Assembly: GCA_009702305.1 (NCBI GenBank)
Contig: WLIH01000067.1
Span: 1 to 8,851, forward strand
Source of the DNA: Actinomycetota bacterium
Lineage (GTDB): Bacteria > Actinomycetota > Actinomycetes > Propionibacteriales > Nocardioidaceae
DNA length: 8,851 nt
Direction of reading: 5' to 3'
Part shown: piece by piece, positions 1 to 7,480 of the stretch
Numbering within the stretch: position 1 is the first letter of the stretch
How the letters are laid out: each line of letters begins with the position of its first letter
The notes under the pieces: model-generated
The model's input: the letters and a program-made list of their open reading frames with translations, nothing else
Database searches by the model: none
Told to the model about the DNA's origin: nothing
Program-made: the position numbers and the translations under genes

Positions 1-23
1 CAACGACACCCAGCTGTCCCGTT

Positions 24-55
24 CCTGAGAAACGCCTGAGAGCGGGCGCTACGCT
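24..55 (+). promoter_or_regulatory. Putative promoter with tandem 7-bp direct repeat ahead of the surface-protein pair
   Basis: The heptamer CCTGAGA occurs at 24-30 and again at 35-41, an 11-bp period (7 bp plus a 4-bp linker). A TANNNT-type -10 hexamer, TACGCT, lies at 50-55, with no convincing -35 box. Heptamers spaced 11 bp apart and sitting where the -35 should be are the known layout of PhoB/OmpR-family response-regulator sites in activated promoters. That a response regulator binds here is inference. A start near 61-64 would leave a leader of about 30 nt before the ATG at 92. The first repeat overlaps a TGA at 26-28 that might end an upstream gene. Confidence 0.4.
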
Positions 56-91
56 CACCGGATCCGCATCGGTCCACCCCCCAGGAGCATC

Positions 92-1867
92 ATGCGCCGC
101 TCGTACCTGTCGTCGTTCGCCCTCGCCATCGGGCTCGTGCTGGCGGTGCTCGCCGCGCCGGCGGTGGCCCACGAGGAGCGGGAGTCGCAGTTCCCGCCCG
201 GCGACGGGACGGTGCCGGTCAAGCGCAGCTATGCCCAGGCCTCCGATGTGATCGTGGTCTGCAAGCCCGACTCGCGCCGGCGGATCGCGCGGCTGCCCGA
301 CGCGGGCGTGCGCCGCTTCAACCAGCGCCTGCTCAAGGACTGCGAGCACCGCGACATCCAGGCCGCCGTCGACGCGGTCAAGCGTCAGCGCACCAACATC
401 TACGTGCTGCCCGGCGTCTACCGCGAGAAGCCGAGCTGGGAGTCGCCCTGCATGGAGGGCTACGACGGCGGCATCATCGAGTACGCCCAGATCGTCGACT
501 GCGGCGAGATCATCAACCTGGTCACCATCGCCGGCGACGACCCCGACGACCCGGACATCACCTGCGACAACCAGCTCTGCGACCTGCAGATCAGCGGTAC
601 CGGCACCCAGCCCAGCGACGTCACCCTGCGCGGCGGCTTCACCGAGGACGGCGACTGGATCAAGCACAACGGCATCAAGGCCGACCGGGCCGACGGCTTC
701 TACCTGGAGAACATGAAGGCCGTGCTCTTCCGGGAGAACGCCTTCTACGTCCACGAGACCGACGGCTACGTGCTCGACCGGATCGAGGCCGCGCAGAACG
801 ACCTCTACGGCGTGCTGACCTTCACCTCCGACCACGGCGTGATCTCACGCTGCAACGCCCACCACAACGGCGACTCCGGCATCTACCCGGGCTCCTCGGC
901 CGACGTCAACGCCACCAGCACCACCACCGGTCCGCTCAGCCGCTGGGCCGTGGAGGTCAAGAACTGCAACATGCACCACAACTCGCTCGGCTACTCCGGC
1001 ACCTCGGGCAACTCCGTCTACGTCCACGACAACCGCATCCACCACAACGGCCTCGGCTTCATCGTCGAGTCGATCCTCGGCGGCCACCCGGGCATGCCGC
1101 AGGACCACGGCTGGTTCGAGGACAACAAGATCTACAGCAACAACGAGAACTACTACGTCGACAACGTGCAGGCCGAGGACGCGCCCTGCCAGGCCGCGAC
1201 GCCCGAGGCGGTCGGCCACCAGCGCGGCATCGTGTGCCCGGCGTTCGGCTTCCCGGTCGGCACCGGCGGCATGATCATCGGCAACCACAACTTCGTCAGC
1301 TCCAACCAGGTGTGGGACAACTGGCGCCAGGGCTTCATGCTCTTCTGGGTGCCGCCGGCGCTGATGCGCGGCGACTACGACCCCACGCACCAGCAGGACA
1401 ACTCCAACATGAACGCCTTCACCAAGAACGAGATGGGCTACTCGCCCGACGGCAAGGTGCTGCCCAATGGCATCGACTTCTACTGGGACGAGGCCGGCGC
1501 CGGCAACTGCTGGCAGGACAACCTCGTCGCTCCCGGCAAGGAGGTCACCCACAACTCCGTGCGTGCGCTGCCCGACTGCGGCAACCCGTCGCAGTGGCCG
1601 ATCGGCAACCTGATCAAGACCGTCTCGCTGGTGCCGTGCGCGACCTACGACCGCTACTCCGACCCCGACCCGGTCGCCTGCGACTGGCTGGTCACCCCGG
1701 AGAAGCCGGCCACCGACGCCGGTGCGATCGGCACCAACAAGCAGGGCTCCGGCCTCGGCGGTCCCGTCCAGCTCGCGCTGGTCGGCGGCCTCACCGTCGC
1801 GGGCAGCCTGGCGCTGCGCCTCGTCGTACGCCGACGCAGCCAGGCCGGGCACCAGGTCGCGGCATGA
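92..1867 (+). CDS. Secreted right-handed parallel beta-helix protein, C-terminally membrane-anchored
   Basis: This encodes 591 aa. The ATG at 92 follows AGGAG (83-87) by only 4 nt, and the N-terminus is a clear Sec signal peptide: RR, a hydrophobic core at residues 8-23, and probable cleavage after APAVA (residue 26). The middle (about 85-480) has the look of parallel beta-helix (PbH1/NosD-like) rungs, with recurring Asn/Gly turns such as AHHNGDSGI (256-264), MHHNSLGYSG (294-303), IHHNGLGF (316-323) and DNKIYSNN (344-351). The mature part has 14 Cys, an even number that fits disulfides in an exported protein. Residues 552-579 form a Gly-rich stretch and one hydrophobic helix followed by RRR, so the protein is probably tethered with its bulk outside. 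There is no LPXTG sortase motif. Beta-helix proteins include polysaccharide lyases, epimerases and adhesins, but I see no catalytic signature that picks one. Its stop overlaps the next start by 4 bp, so the two are probably translationally coupled and may act together. The fold is fairly sure; the function is unknown. Confidence 0.88.
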   Translation: MRRSYLSSFALAIGLVLAVLAAPAVAHEERESQFPPGDGTVPVKRSYAQASDVIVVCKPDSRRRIARLPDAGVRRFNQRLLKDCEHRDIQAAVDAVKRQRTNIYVLPGVYREKPSWESPCMEGYDGGIIEYAQIVDCGEIINLVTIAGDDPDDPDITCDNQLCDLQISGTGTQPSDVTLRGGFTEDGDWIKHNGIKADRADGFYLENMKAVLFRENAFYVHETDGYVLDRIEAAQNDLYGVLTFTSDHGVISRCNAHHNGDSGIYPGSSADVNATSTTTGPLSRWAVEVKNCNMHHNSLGYSGTSGNSVYVHDNRIHHNGLGFIVESILGGHPGMPQDHGWFEDNKIYSNNENYYVDNVQAEDAPCQAATPEAVGHQRGIVCPAFGFPVGTGGMIIGNHNFVSSNQVWDNWRQGFMLFWVPPALMRGDYDPTHQQDNSNMNAFTKNEMGYSPDGKVLPNGIDFYWDEAGAGNCWQDNLVAPGKEVTHNSVRALPDCGNPSQWPIGNLIKTVSLVPCATYDRYSDPDPVACDWLVTPEKPATDAGAIGTNKQGSGLGGPVQLALVGGLTVAGSLALRLVVRRRSQAGHQVAA

Positions 1868-2466
1868 CCCTGCTCGATCCGGGCGTCCGGCACGAGGCGG
1901 TCGCGGCGACTCAGGAGACGCCGGCGCCGAGCCGCTGGCGGCGCCGAGCCGCGATCGCGCTGGTCGTCGCCGTCGGCGCCTGGGCGCTGCTGCCGACCGC
2001 CGTGCGCCTGCAGCCGACCGTCGACGTCGCCCTCGCGGGTGACGCGGGGCTCCTGGTCGAGGGCTATGGCGCCGGCGGCGCCTACTTCCTGCACTACCGC
2101 CACGGCGAGACGGTCACGATGACCGTGCCCGTGCACAACGAGTCGCCGCTGCCGTTGACGGTGACCGGCGTCGATCTCGTCGAGCCGCCCTACCCGCTCA
2201 TCGAGCCGGCGACCGGCGCCCTCGACGCGGTCACGATCGCGCCGTTCGGCACGGTGCAGGTGCCGCTGACCTTCGTCTACGCCAACTGCCGCTACTACCA
2301 CGAGCGCGGCACCAACACCTTCGATCGGGCGATCGTCACCGGCGAGGTGCTCGGCCGCGACGTGGTCGAGCAGGTGCACTTCGCCGTGCCCGTCGTCGTG
2401 CACAGCCAGATCATCCTGCAGTGCCCCGACCGCACCCTGGTGCGTGGCGACGACCGTCGTCTGTGA
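1864..2466 (+). CDS. Small membrane-anchored protein with extracytoplasmic beta-rich (Ig-like) domain
   Basis: This encodes 200 aa. The ATG overlaps the preceding TGA as ATGA; the frame stays open upstream to 1234, but that stretch reads as an Arg/Pro/Ala-rich shadow of the beta-helix gene, so 1864 is the start. Residues 1-28 are polar and end in RWRRR. Residues 29-46 form one transmembrane helix, giving an N-in, C-out topology. Residues 80-190 alternate hydrophobic and polar positions like a beta sandwich: TVTMTVPVHNES (83-94), an inter-strand LPLTVTGVDLV (96-106), and VQVPLTFVYANC (131-142). This resembles Ig-like domains with a conserved N-x-S turn. Two Cys (142 and 187) could form a disulfide outside the cell. 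I do not recognise a named family. The tight coupling to the beta-helix gene suggests it supports or binds that protein. It ends 4 bp before the convergent hydrolase gene; the short inverted repeat at 2449-2461 is too weak to call a terminator. Confidence 0.85.
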   Translation: MTLLDPGVRHEAVAATQETPAPSRWRRRAAIALVVAVGAWALLPTAVRLQPTVDVALAGDAGLLVEGYGAGGAYFLHYRHGETVTMTVPVHNESPLPLTVTGVDLVEPPYPLIEPATGALDAVTIAPFGTVQVPLTFVYANCRYYHERGTNTFDRAIVTGEVLGRDVVEQVHFAVPVVVHSQIILQCPDRTLVRGDDRRL

Positions 2467-2470
2467 GGCG

Positions 2471-3100
2471 CTAGCCGATCCAGTCCCGCACGGCGGCGGC
2501 GAGGGCCGTCGGGGCGTCGTACGCCGCGAAGTGGGCGGCGCCCGGCAGCGCGCGCACCGGGTAGCCGAGCGGCACCAGGGCCTCGGCCGCCTCGCGGCGC
2601 ACTGCCGGTGAGTCCGCGCCCCAGGTGACCAGCACGCGTCCGGCGGCGGGAGTGGCGCCCGACGGCTCGAACGATCGGAACATCGCCAGCTCTGCGGCCG
2701 TCGTCGCCTCGTCGACGCCACCGGCCATCGCCGGTGTCCACGACGGCCCGTAGAGCGCCGAGCCGAGCCCGGCGGTCCCGGAGGCGGCGTACGCCGACGC
2801 GATGGGCGCGAGCAGGCCCGGCAGCAGGGAGCCCACGGCCGGCTCGTGCAGCACCGCGCCGGCCAGGGGAGTGCCCGAGGCGGCGAGGGCGAGCCCGAGC
2901 GTCGCGCCGCCGCTGATCGCGACCACCCACGCGCTGGCGGCGACCGAGGCCAACCACGCCGTCTCCGCGGCCAGCGAGCCGGTGCGCGGGCGCTCCGGCA
3001 CGACCACGTCGTAGCCGTCGAGCAGCGGCACCACGCGATCCCAGACCCGTGGGGTGGTGGCGGCGCCGTGCACGAGCACGACCCGAGCAGCAGCGGCCAT
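2471..3100 (-). CDS. Alpha/beta-fold hydrolase
   Basis: This encodes 209 aa, short for the alpha/beta hydrolase fold (often 250-300), so the cap is probably small. The first strand and oxyanion loop read RVVLVHGAATTPRVW (6-20). The nucleophile elbow is AISGG (61-65) with Ser63, a variant of GxSxG with Ala in the first place. The acid is probably Asp163 in TWGADSP, and the catalytic His is His190 in GAAHF. The triad therefore looks complete and the enzyme should be active, probably as a cytoplasmic esterase, thioesterase or lactonase-like enzyme; the substrate cannot be read. The ATG at 3100 was chosen because the HG motif lies 10 residues in, as is typical. A longer open frame to 3226 would add a Cys/Arg-rich extension running through the operator-like dyad. 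There is no Shine-Dalgarno, but a -10 hexamer sits 6 nt before the ATG. It is divergent from the GntR operon, so it could share control with it, or may be unrelated. Confidence 0.87.
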   Translation of the reverse strand: MAAAARVVLVHGAATTPRVWDRVVPLLDGYDVVVPERPRTGSLAAETAWLASVAASAWVVAISGGATLGLALAASGTPLAGAVLHEPAVGSLLPGLLAPIASAYAASGTAGLGSALYGPSWTPAMAGGVDEATTAAELAMFRSFEPSGATPAAGRVLVTWGADSPAVRREAAEALVPLGYPVRALPGAAHFAAYDAPTALAAAVRDWIG

Positions 3101-3106
3101 GGACGC

Positions 3107-3112
3107 AATGTA
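3107..3112 (-). promoter_or_regulatory. -10 element of a leaderless promoter for the hydrolase
   Basis: Read on the minus strand, TACATT (TANNNT type) is followed by GCGTCC and then the ATG at 3100. The first A of the start codon is thus 7 nt from the -10 box, where transcription normally begins. The absence of any GGAG-like sequence before this ATG supports a leaderless mRNA, which is common in actinomycetes. No good -35 hexamer lies 16-18 nt upstream. TTGAAC is present on the same strand but 26 nt away, too far to be paired with it. Confidence 0.45.
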
Positions 3113-3181
3113 GGGCGGATTTACCGGGCATCGGCGCCGTTCAACCGTTCGTAACACAAGCAGTCGAACGCGCGAAACATC

Positions 3182-3226
3182 CTGTGTACAGCCTTGTATA
3201 CAACGCCGATCCGGCGTTGCACACAA
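3182..3226. promoter_or_regulatory. Probable GntR/FCD operator region: two TGTnTACA sites and a 33-bp dyad
   Basis: TTGTATACAA at 3194-3203 is a perfect 10-bp palindrome. A sister site, TGTGTACA at 3183-3190, lies exactly 12 bp upstream of TGTATACA at 3195-3202. Overlapping the second is an inverted repeat, CAACGCCG (3201-3208) and CGGCGTTG (3212-3219), around ATC. It extends outward as TTGT/ACAA arms to make an imperfect 33-bp dyad, 3194-3226, with only two mismatches. FadR-type (FCD) GntR regulators are known to bind short palindromes of the type TnGTnnnACnA, often in their own promoters, so autoregulation is the natural inference. TATACA at 3197-3202 may also be part of the -10 of the operon promoter, in which case bound regulator would block polymerase. 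No clear -35 was found. Confidence 0.55.
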
Positions 3227-3236
3227 CCTCGGGACC

Positions 3237-3240
3237 GGAG
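3237..3240 (+). promoter_or_regulatory. Ribosome binding site fixing the GTG start of the GntR regulator
   Basis: GGAG lies 6 nt before the GTG at 3247, optimal spacing. The in-frame GTG at 3259 would be 18 nt away, and an upstream ATG at 3049 would put the operator inside the gene, so 3247 is preferred. Confidence 0.65.
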
Positions 3241-3246
3241 TCAGAA

Positions 3247-3984
3247 GTGAGCCCTGCAGTGCCTGTCGAGACCAAGCCGGCGTCGCGGTCGACCGCGGCC
3301 CAGCTCCTGCGCGAGCAGGCCTACACCCAGCTGAGGAGGATGGTCATGCTCGGTGAGATCCCGACCGGCCAGCGGCTGGCGGAGGAGACGATCGCCGAGC
3401 AGCTGCAGGTGTCGCGGACCCCGGTGCGCGAGGCGTTCGTCCGGCTGCACGCCGACCGGTTGCTCAAGCGCTTCACCGACGGCGGGTTCTACGTCGCCGA
3501 GATCGACCTCTTCGACCTGCGCGACCTCTACGAGCTGCGCTTGACCCTCGAGCTGCGCGGCATCACCCGCGCCGCGGAGGACGGCATCGAGCACGACCGC
3601 GAGGCGCTGCTCGAGATCCGCGACGACTGGCTGGCCATCCAGGCCGACCAGCCGGCGCCCGACGGCTCCTTCATCGAGCTCGACGAGAGCTTCCACCTCT
3701 CCCTGCTGCGAGCCTCGGGCAACCTCGCGCTCTCGGAGACCCTCGAGACCGTCAACGTGCGCATCCGCCCGGTGCGCACCTACGACTTCCTCACCGAGGA
3801 CCGGATCGAGTCCAGCATCGCCGAGCACCTGGGCATCGTCGACGCCCTGCTCGACGGCCAGATCCCGCTCGCCGCCGACCGGCTGCGTGAGCACATCGGC
3901 GCCTCCCTCGACGTCGTCGAGCAGCGAGCCGCCGACGCCATGCGTCAACGATCGCTGCGCAGTCGCCGCAGCAGAGAGGCCTGA
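3247..3984 (+). CDS. GntR-family transcriptional regulator, FadR subfamily (FCD ligand-binding domain)
   Basis: This encodes 245 aa from a GTG start, typical length for the family. Residues 18-83 are the winged helix-turn-helix: [20 protein letters not shown] (25-44), then the recognition segment [15 protein letters not shown] (49-63) and the wing DGGFYVAEI. Residues 88-225 are the all-helical FCD domain, starting [13 protein letters not shown]. The usual metal/ligand site is present: Asp146 and His150 in LDESFH, His194 in [10 protein letters not shown] and His216 in LREHI. The regulator therefore probably binds a small carboxylate-like or related ligand with a divalent metal; the ligand itself is not readable. 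The tail (232-245) is Arg/Ser-rich. It is the first gene of the operon: its TGA is 1 bp before the ATPase ATG. It probably represses, or otherwise controls, its own transporter operon through the palindromes just upstream. Confidence 0.93.
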   Translation: MSPAVPVETKPASRSTAAQLLREQAYTQLRRMVMLGEIPTGQRLAEETIAEQLQVSRTPVREAFVRLHADRLLKRFTDGGFYVAEIDLFDLRDLYELRLTLELRGITRAAEDGIEHDREALLEIRDDWLAIQADQPAPDGSFIELDESFHLSLLRASGNLALSETLETVNVRIRPVRTYDFLTEDRIESSIAEHLGIVDALLDGQIPLAADRLREHIGASLDVVEQRAADAMRQRSLRSRRSREA

Positions 3985-3985
3985 G

Positions 3986-5500
3986 ATGACCCAGAGAAAC
4001 CCGCTGCTCGAGGTCCTGGGCCTGACCAAGCACTTCGGCGAGGTCAAGGCCAACACCGACGTCAGCCTCGAGGTCTGGCCCGGGGAGGTGCACGCCCTCG
4101 TGGGGGAGAACGGCGCCGGCAAGTCGACGCTGCTCAAGATGATCTACGGCGTCTACCACCCCGACGCCGGCCAGTTGGTCGTCGATGGCAAGGAGGCGGT
4201 GATCACCAGCCCGGCCGACGCGCGACGCCTCGGCATCGGCATGGTGTTCCAGGACCTGCGCCTCGTGCCGGCGCTCACCGTGGCGGAGAACATCGCCCTC
4301 GCGATGCCCGAGGGCCTCACCCTCAAGCTCGGCCGGCTCAGCGAGCGCATCGAGGAGGCCAGTGCGACGTTCGGCCTCTCGGTCAACGCCCAAGCCAAGG
4401 TCGGCCACCTCTCGATCGGCGAGCGCCAGCGTGTCGAGATCCTCAAGGTGCTGATGACCGGCGCCCGTCTGGTCATCCTCGACGAGCCCACCAGCGTCCT
4501 CGCGCCCCAGGAGGTCGAGGCGCTCTTCGGGGTGGTCGACCACCTGCGCAGCCAGGGCTTCGGCGTGGTCATCGTGACCCACAAGCTCGACGAGGTCCGC
4601 ACCATCGCCGACAAGGCCACCGTGCTGCGCGGCGGCCGCACGATCGTCTCCAACGTCGTGCCGAGCGACTACACCAACGCCCAGCTGATCGAGCACATGG
4701 TCGGGCGCAGCGTCTCCGACCTGCAGCGCACGCCCGCCGTCGTGCTCACCGACGCGAGCATTGTGCCGGCGCTGCAGCTCGACGGCGTCGACTGCGTCGG
4801 CGACAAGGGCAACCTCGCGCTCAAGCAGGTCAGCCTCACCGTGCGCCCCGGCGAGCTCGTCGGCATCGCCGGCGTCGCGGGCAGCGGCCAGCGCGAGCTG
4901 TGCGAGGTCGCGCTCGGTCTGCGCAAGCCGCAGACCGGCACCGTCGCGATCAACGGCGAGCCGGTGCGTACGCCGGCCGGCGCGCTCGCCGCCGGGGCGG
5001 CCAGCATCCCCGAGGACCCGGTCGCCGACTCCGTGGTCGGTCGCCTCGACGTCGTCCAGCACATGGTGCTCGACGGACGACCCTTCCCGAGCAAGCGGCT
5101 CGGCATCGACTGGCGCTCGGTGCGCACCCGCACCGAGTCGGCCAACTCCCGTCTCGGCCTGCGCATCGCGCCGGGGCACCGCAAGGTCAGCGAGCTGTCG
5201 GGCGGCAACATCCAGCGGGTCGTGCTGACCCGCGAGCTGGCCGGCGATGCGACGCTCGTGGTGGCGGCCTACCCCAGCCGCGGTCTCGACATCGCCAACG
5301 TCCGCCGCACCCAGGAGATCCTGCTGGAGCGTCGCGACCAGGGCGCCGGGGTGCTGATGGTCAGCGAGGACCTCGACGAGCTGATGAGCATCGCCGACCG
5401 GATCCTGGTCATGCACGACGGCCACATCTCCGGCGAGGTCGACGCCAGCGACTTCGACCGTCAGTCCATCGGCGAGCTGATGATCGGCGGTGCCGCATGA
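3986..5500 (+). CDS. Fused double-domain ABC transporter ATPase, nucleoside/simple-sugar importer type
   Basis: This encodes 504 aa with two ABC domains in tandem, the standard size for ATPases working with BMP-type binding proteins. The N-terminal domain is complete: Walker [10 protein letters not shown] (40-48), Q-loop MVFQD (Gln89), signature LSIGERQ (142-148), Walker [10 protein letters not shown] (162-170, Glu167) and H-loop His199. The C-terminal domain keeps its signature LSGGNIQ (404-410) but has a P-loop-like GVAGSGQRE (296-304) without the Lys-Ser/Thr, AAYPSRGLD where the catalytic Glu would be, and VSEDLDE in place of the H-loop His. Such asymmetry is usual in this family, so one of the two ATP sites should be the hydrolytic one. 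The ATG is 1 bp after the regulator stop, with GAGAGG (3974-3979) as ribosome site, and the gene's stop overlaps the first permease start. It energises import at the inner face of the membrane. Ribose-type (RbsA) ATPases look alike; the paired permeases favour the nucleoside/BMP group. Confidence 0.93.
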   Translation: MTQRNPLLEVLGLTKHFGEVKANTDVSLEVWPGEVHALVGENGAGKSTLLKMIYGVYHPDAGQLVVDGKEAVITSPADARRLGIGMVFQDLRLVPALTVAENIALAMPEGLTLKLGRLSERIEEASATFGLSVNAQAKVGHLSIGERQRVEILKVLMTGARLVILDEPTSVLAPQEVEALFGVVDHLRSQGFGVVIVTHKLDEVRTIADKATVLRGGRTIVSNVVPSDYTNAQLIEHMVGRSVSDLQRTPAVVLTDASIVPALQLDGVDCVGDKGNLALKQVSLTVRPGELVGIAGVAGSGQRELCEVALGLRKPQTGTVAINGEPVRTPAGALAAGAASIPEDPVADSVVGRLDVVQHMVLDGRPFPSKRLGIDWRSVRTRTESANSRLGLRIAPGHRKVSELSGGNIQRVVLTRELAGDATLVVAAYPSRGLDIANVRRTQEILLERRDQGAGVLMVSEDLDELMSIADRILVMHDGHISGEVDASDFDRQSIGELMIGGAA

Positions 5501-6525
5501 GCACCGTGCAGACCGCGGCACCGGTCGCCCTGCGCTGGGTCGGCGCCCTCGCCGCCGCCCTGGTGATCTTCTCGATCCTGCTGATGACCAAGGGCGCCAA
5601 CCCGATCGACGCCTACCAGGGCATGTGGCAGTCGACCTTCCAGCGCTCGCGCTCGATCGAGGAGATCTTCATCCAGATGAGCCCGCTGGTGCTCGGCGCC
5701 CTCGCGGTCGCCGTGCCGGCTCGGGCCGGGCTCACCAACGTCGGCGGTGAGGGCCAGATCATCATCGGCGCGGTCGCCGCGTGCGGCATGTTCCTGCTGC
5801 TCGGCGACGGCGCCTCCGGTGGCTTGATCCTGGTCGCGATGCTGGTGGCCAGCGTGGTGGCCGGAGCGCTCTGGGCCGGACTCGCCGCCGCCCTGCGGCT
5901 GGTCGCCGGCGTCAACGAGGCGATCAGCACCCTGCTGCTCAACTTCGTGGCGCTCGACGTCCTGCTCTTCCTGATCTACCAGCCCTGGCGCGAGAGCCCG
6001 GTCGGCCAGCCCGCCACCCGCGAGCTCGTCGACGTCGCCAAGCTGCCCGTCATCAGCGGCACCAAGGTGCACATCGGCATCGTCGTGGCCGTCGTCATGG
6101 TCGTGGTGGTCCACCTGCTCATCAACCGCACCCGGTGGGGCTTCCGCATCTCGGTGGCCGGCGGCAACTCCGAGGCCGCGCGACGCTCGGGTCTCAAGGT
6201 CAGCATGCTGGTGCTCTCGGCCCTGATGATCGGCGGCGCGCTCGCCGGTCTCGCCGGGATGATCCACTTCGCCGGGGTCGAGTACAAGCTGCGCCCGGGC
6301 TTCGGCAGCCAGCTCGGGTACACCTCGTTCCTCGCCTGCTGGATGGCCCGCCACCAGCCCTTCCCCATCCTCGTGGCGGCGTTCGTCTTCGCCTCGCTCT
6401 CGGTCGCCGGCGACAGCCTCCAGCTCGACTCGGGTCTCCCGGCCGCCTCGGTCAACGTGCTCACCGCGCTGATCCTGATCGCCGTCCTCGGCTTCACCAC
6501 GATGCGGAAGAAGGCCAACGCATGA
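5497..6525 (+). CDS. ABC transporter permease 1, nucleoside/BMP type
   Basis: This encodes 342 aa, very hydrophobic, with roughly 9-10 membrane segments (for example 11-31, 61-75, 87-103, 110-133, 142-163, 191-209, 236-256, 289-305, 318-335). Motifs of this branch of the BPD_transp_2 permeases are visible: [14 protein letters not shown] (79-92) and [13 protein letters not shown] (138-150). A cytoplasmic coupling-loop region around [11 protein letters not shown] (222-232) should contact the ATPase. The start codon overlaps the ATPase stop as ATGA; the frame is open far upstream, but that part is Arg-rich shadow sequence. It forms a heterodimeric channel with the next gene. Relatives include the YufP/NupP type nucleoside permeases, but the substrate of this one is unknown. 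Confidence 0.92.
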   Translation: MSTVQTAAPVALRWVGALAAALVIFSILLMTKGANPIDAYQGMWQSTFQRSRSIEEIFIQMSPLVLGALAVAVPARAGLTNVGGEGQIIIGAVAACGMFLLLGDGASGGLILVAMLVASVVAGALWAGLAAALRLVAGVNEAISTLLLNFVALDVLLFLIYQPWRESPVGQPATRELVDVAKLPVISGTKVHIGIVVAVVMVVVVHLLINRTRWGFRISVAGGNSEAARRSGLKVSMLVLSALMIGGALAGLAGMIHFAGVEYKLRPGFGSQLGYTSFLACWMARHQPFPILVAAFVFASLSVAGDSLQLDSGLPAASVNVLTALILIAVLGFTTMRKKANA

Positions 6526-7442
6526 GCCTGATCGTCGACGTCCTCAGCGGCGGTGTCCGCGGCGGCACCTCCATCATGTACGCCGCCTTGGGCGAGACCG
6601 TCTCCGAGCGATCCGGCGTGATCAACCTCGGCACGGAGGGCTCGATGCTGGTGGGCGCGCTCGGCGCGTACGCCATCGGCGTCGAGACCGGCAGCCCGTG
6701 GCTCGGCGCGATCGCGGGCGCCGTGTGCGGGGGACTGCTGTCGCTGCTGCACGCCTACCTGGTGGTCTACCGCGGCGCCAGCCAGTTCGCCTCCGGCCTG
6801 AGCCTGCTCTTCCTGGCGCTCGGCCTGACCTCGCTCTTCGGCGCGGCCTACGTCGGGCAGCCGGTGGTCGGCTTCGACCAGTGGGACGTGCCGCTGCTCA
6901 GCTCGATCCCGTTCGTCGGGGAGATCCTCTTCCAGCAGGACCCGCTGCTCTACCTGAGCTTCGCGATGGTGCCGCTGGTGTGGTTCGTCCTCTTCAAGAC
7001 CCGCATCGGCCTGCTGGTCCGCACCGCGGGCGAGCGCGCCGACTCGCTGACCGTGCACGGCTACGACGTCCGCGTGATGCGCACCGGCGCGGTGACCTTC
7101 GGCGGCATGCTGGCCGGTCTCGGCGGCGCGCACCTGTCGACGGCGTACGCCAACGCGTGGTTCGAGAACATGGTCTCCGGTCGCGGCTTCATCGCCGTCG
7201 CGCTGGTGATCTTCGCGGTCTGGAGCCCGTCGCGGGTGATGGCCGGCGCCTACCTCTTCGGCTGCGCCATCGCGCTCGGCCCGGCGCTGCAGGCCCGCGG
7301 CTACGAGATCAACCAGTTCCTGCTCGACGCCGTGCCCTTCGTGCTGACGCTCGTCGTGCTGACCGTGCTCGGCAAACGCACCCTGTCCTCCTCGCCCGCC
7401 GAGCTCAAGCGGGTCTTCGAGAACGCACCACCCAGCGGCTGA
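6522..7442 (+). CDS. ABC transporter permease 2, nucleoside/BMP type
   Basis: This encodes 306 aa, the usual length for the shorter permease of the pair. The hallmark ERSGVINLGTEGSMLVGA lies at 29-46, and GRGFIAVALVIFAVWSP at 220-236. Hydrophobic segments lie around 41-54, 60-83, 92-110, 142-158, 189-206, 222-234, 240-256 and 268-284. The coupling-loop region is RTAGERADSLTVHGYD (167-182). The ATG overlaps the stop of permease 1 by 4 bp and has GGAAGAAGG (6506-6514) 7 nt upstream as ribosome site. The C-terminal 20 residues are a short polar cytoplasmic tail. It is the last gene before the 106-bp gap with the stem-loop. Confidence 0.92.
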   Translation: MSLIVDVLSGGVRGGTSIMYAALGETVSERSGVINLGTEGSMLVGALGAYAIGVETGSPWLGAIAGAVCGGLLSLLHAYLVVYRGASQFASGLSLLFLALGLTSLFGAAYVGQPVVGFDQWDVPLLSSIPFVGEILFQQDPLLYLSFAMVPLVWFVLFKTRIGLLVRTAGERADSLTVHGYDVRVMRTGAVTFGGMLAGLGGAHLSTAYANAWFENMVSGRGFIAVALVIFAVWSPSRVMAGAYLFGCAIALGPALQARGYEINQFLLDAVPFVLTLVVLTVLGKRTLSSSPAELKRVFENAPPSG

Positions 7443-7480
7443 GCCGCCACGCACCACCCCAGCACACCCCACACAAAGAA

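Noticed and set aside
2..28. Possible 3' end of an upstream gene reading NDTQLSRS then TGA
   Set aside because: Eight codons are too few to support a gene. It also overlaps the putative regulatory repeat.
845..1852. 335-residue open frame on the minus strand inside the beta-helix gene
   Set aside because: Its product is a Val/Ala/Gly/Arg/Asp-rich low-complexity chain with no domain pattern. The plus-strand frame has a signal peptide and beta-helix features. It is a GC-driven shadow.
2449..2461. Inverted repeat GACGAC-C-GTCGTC at the convergent junction as a terminator
   Set aside because: The stem is only 5 bp once a 3-nt loop is allowed, lies within coding sequence, and no T-run follows on either strand.
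3146..3170. CGTTCG / CGAACG inverted repeat in the divergent intergenic region as a further operator
   Set aside because: The arms are only 6 bp with a 13-bp spacer and do not match the TGTnTACA sites. It could easily occur by chance in GC-rich DNA.
3049..3246. N-terminal extension of the GntR regulator from the ATG at 3049
   Set aside because: It would place the palindromes and the divergent promoter inside coding sequence and overlap the hydrolase start. The GTG at 3247 has a proper GGAG at 6 nt.
3791..5521. 576-residue minus-strand open frame across the ATPase
   Set aside because: It is the antisense of a gene with complete ABC motifs. Composition is Asp/Ala/Val/Glu/His-biased and no motif is seen.
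5976..7472. 498-residue minus-strand open frame over both permease genes
   Set aside because: The permease frames carry conserved family motifs and membrane segments, while the antisense product is a His/Ala/Gln/Glu-rich shadow.
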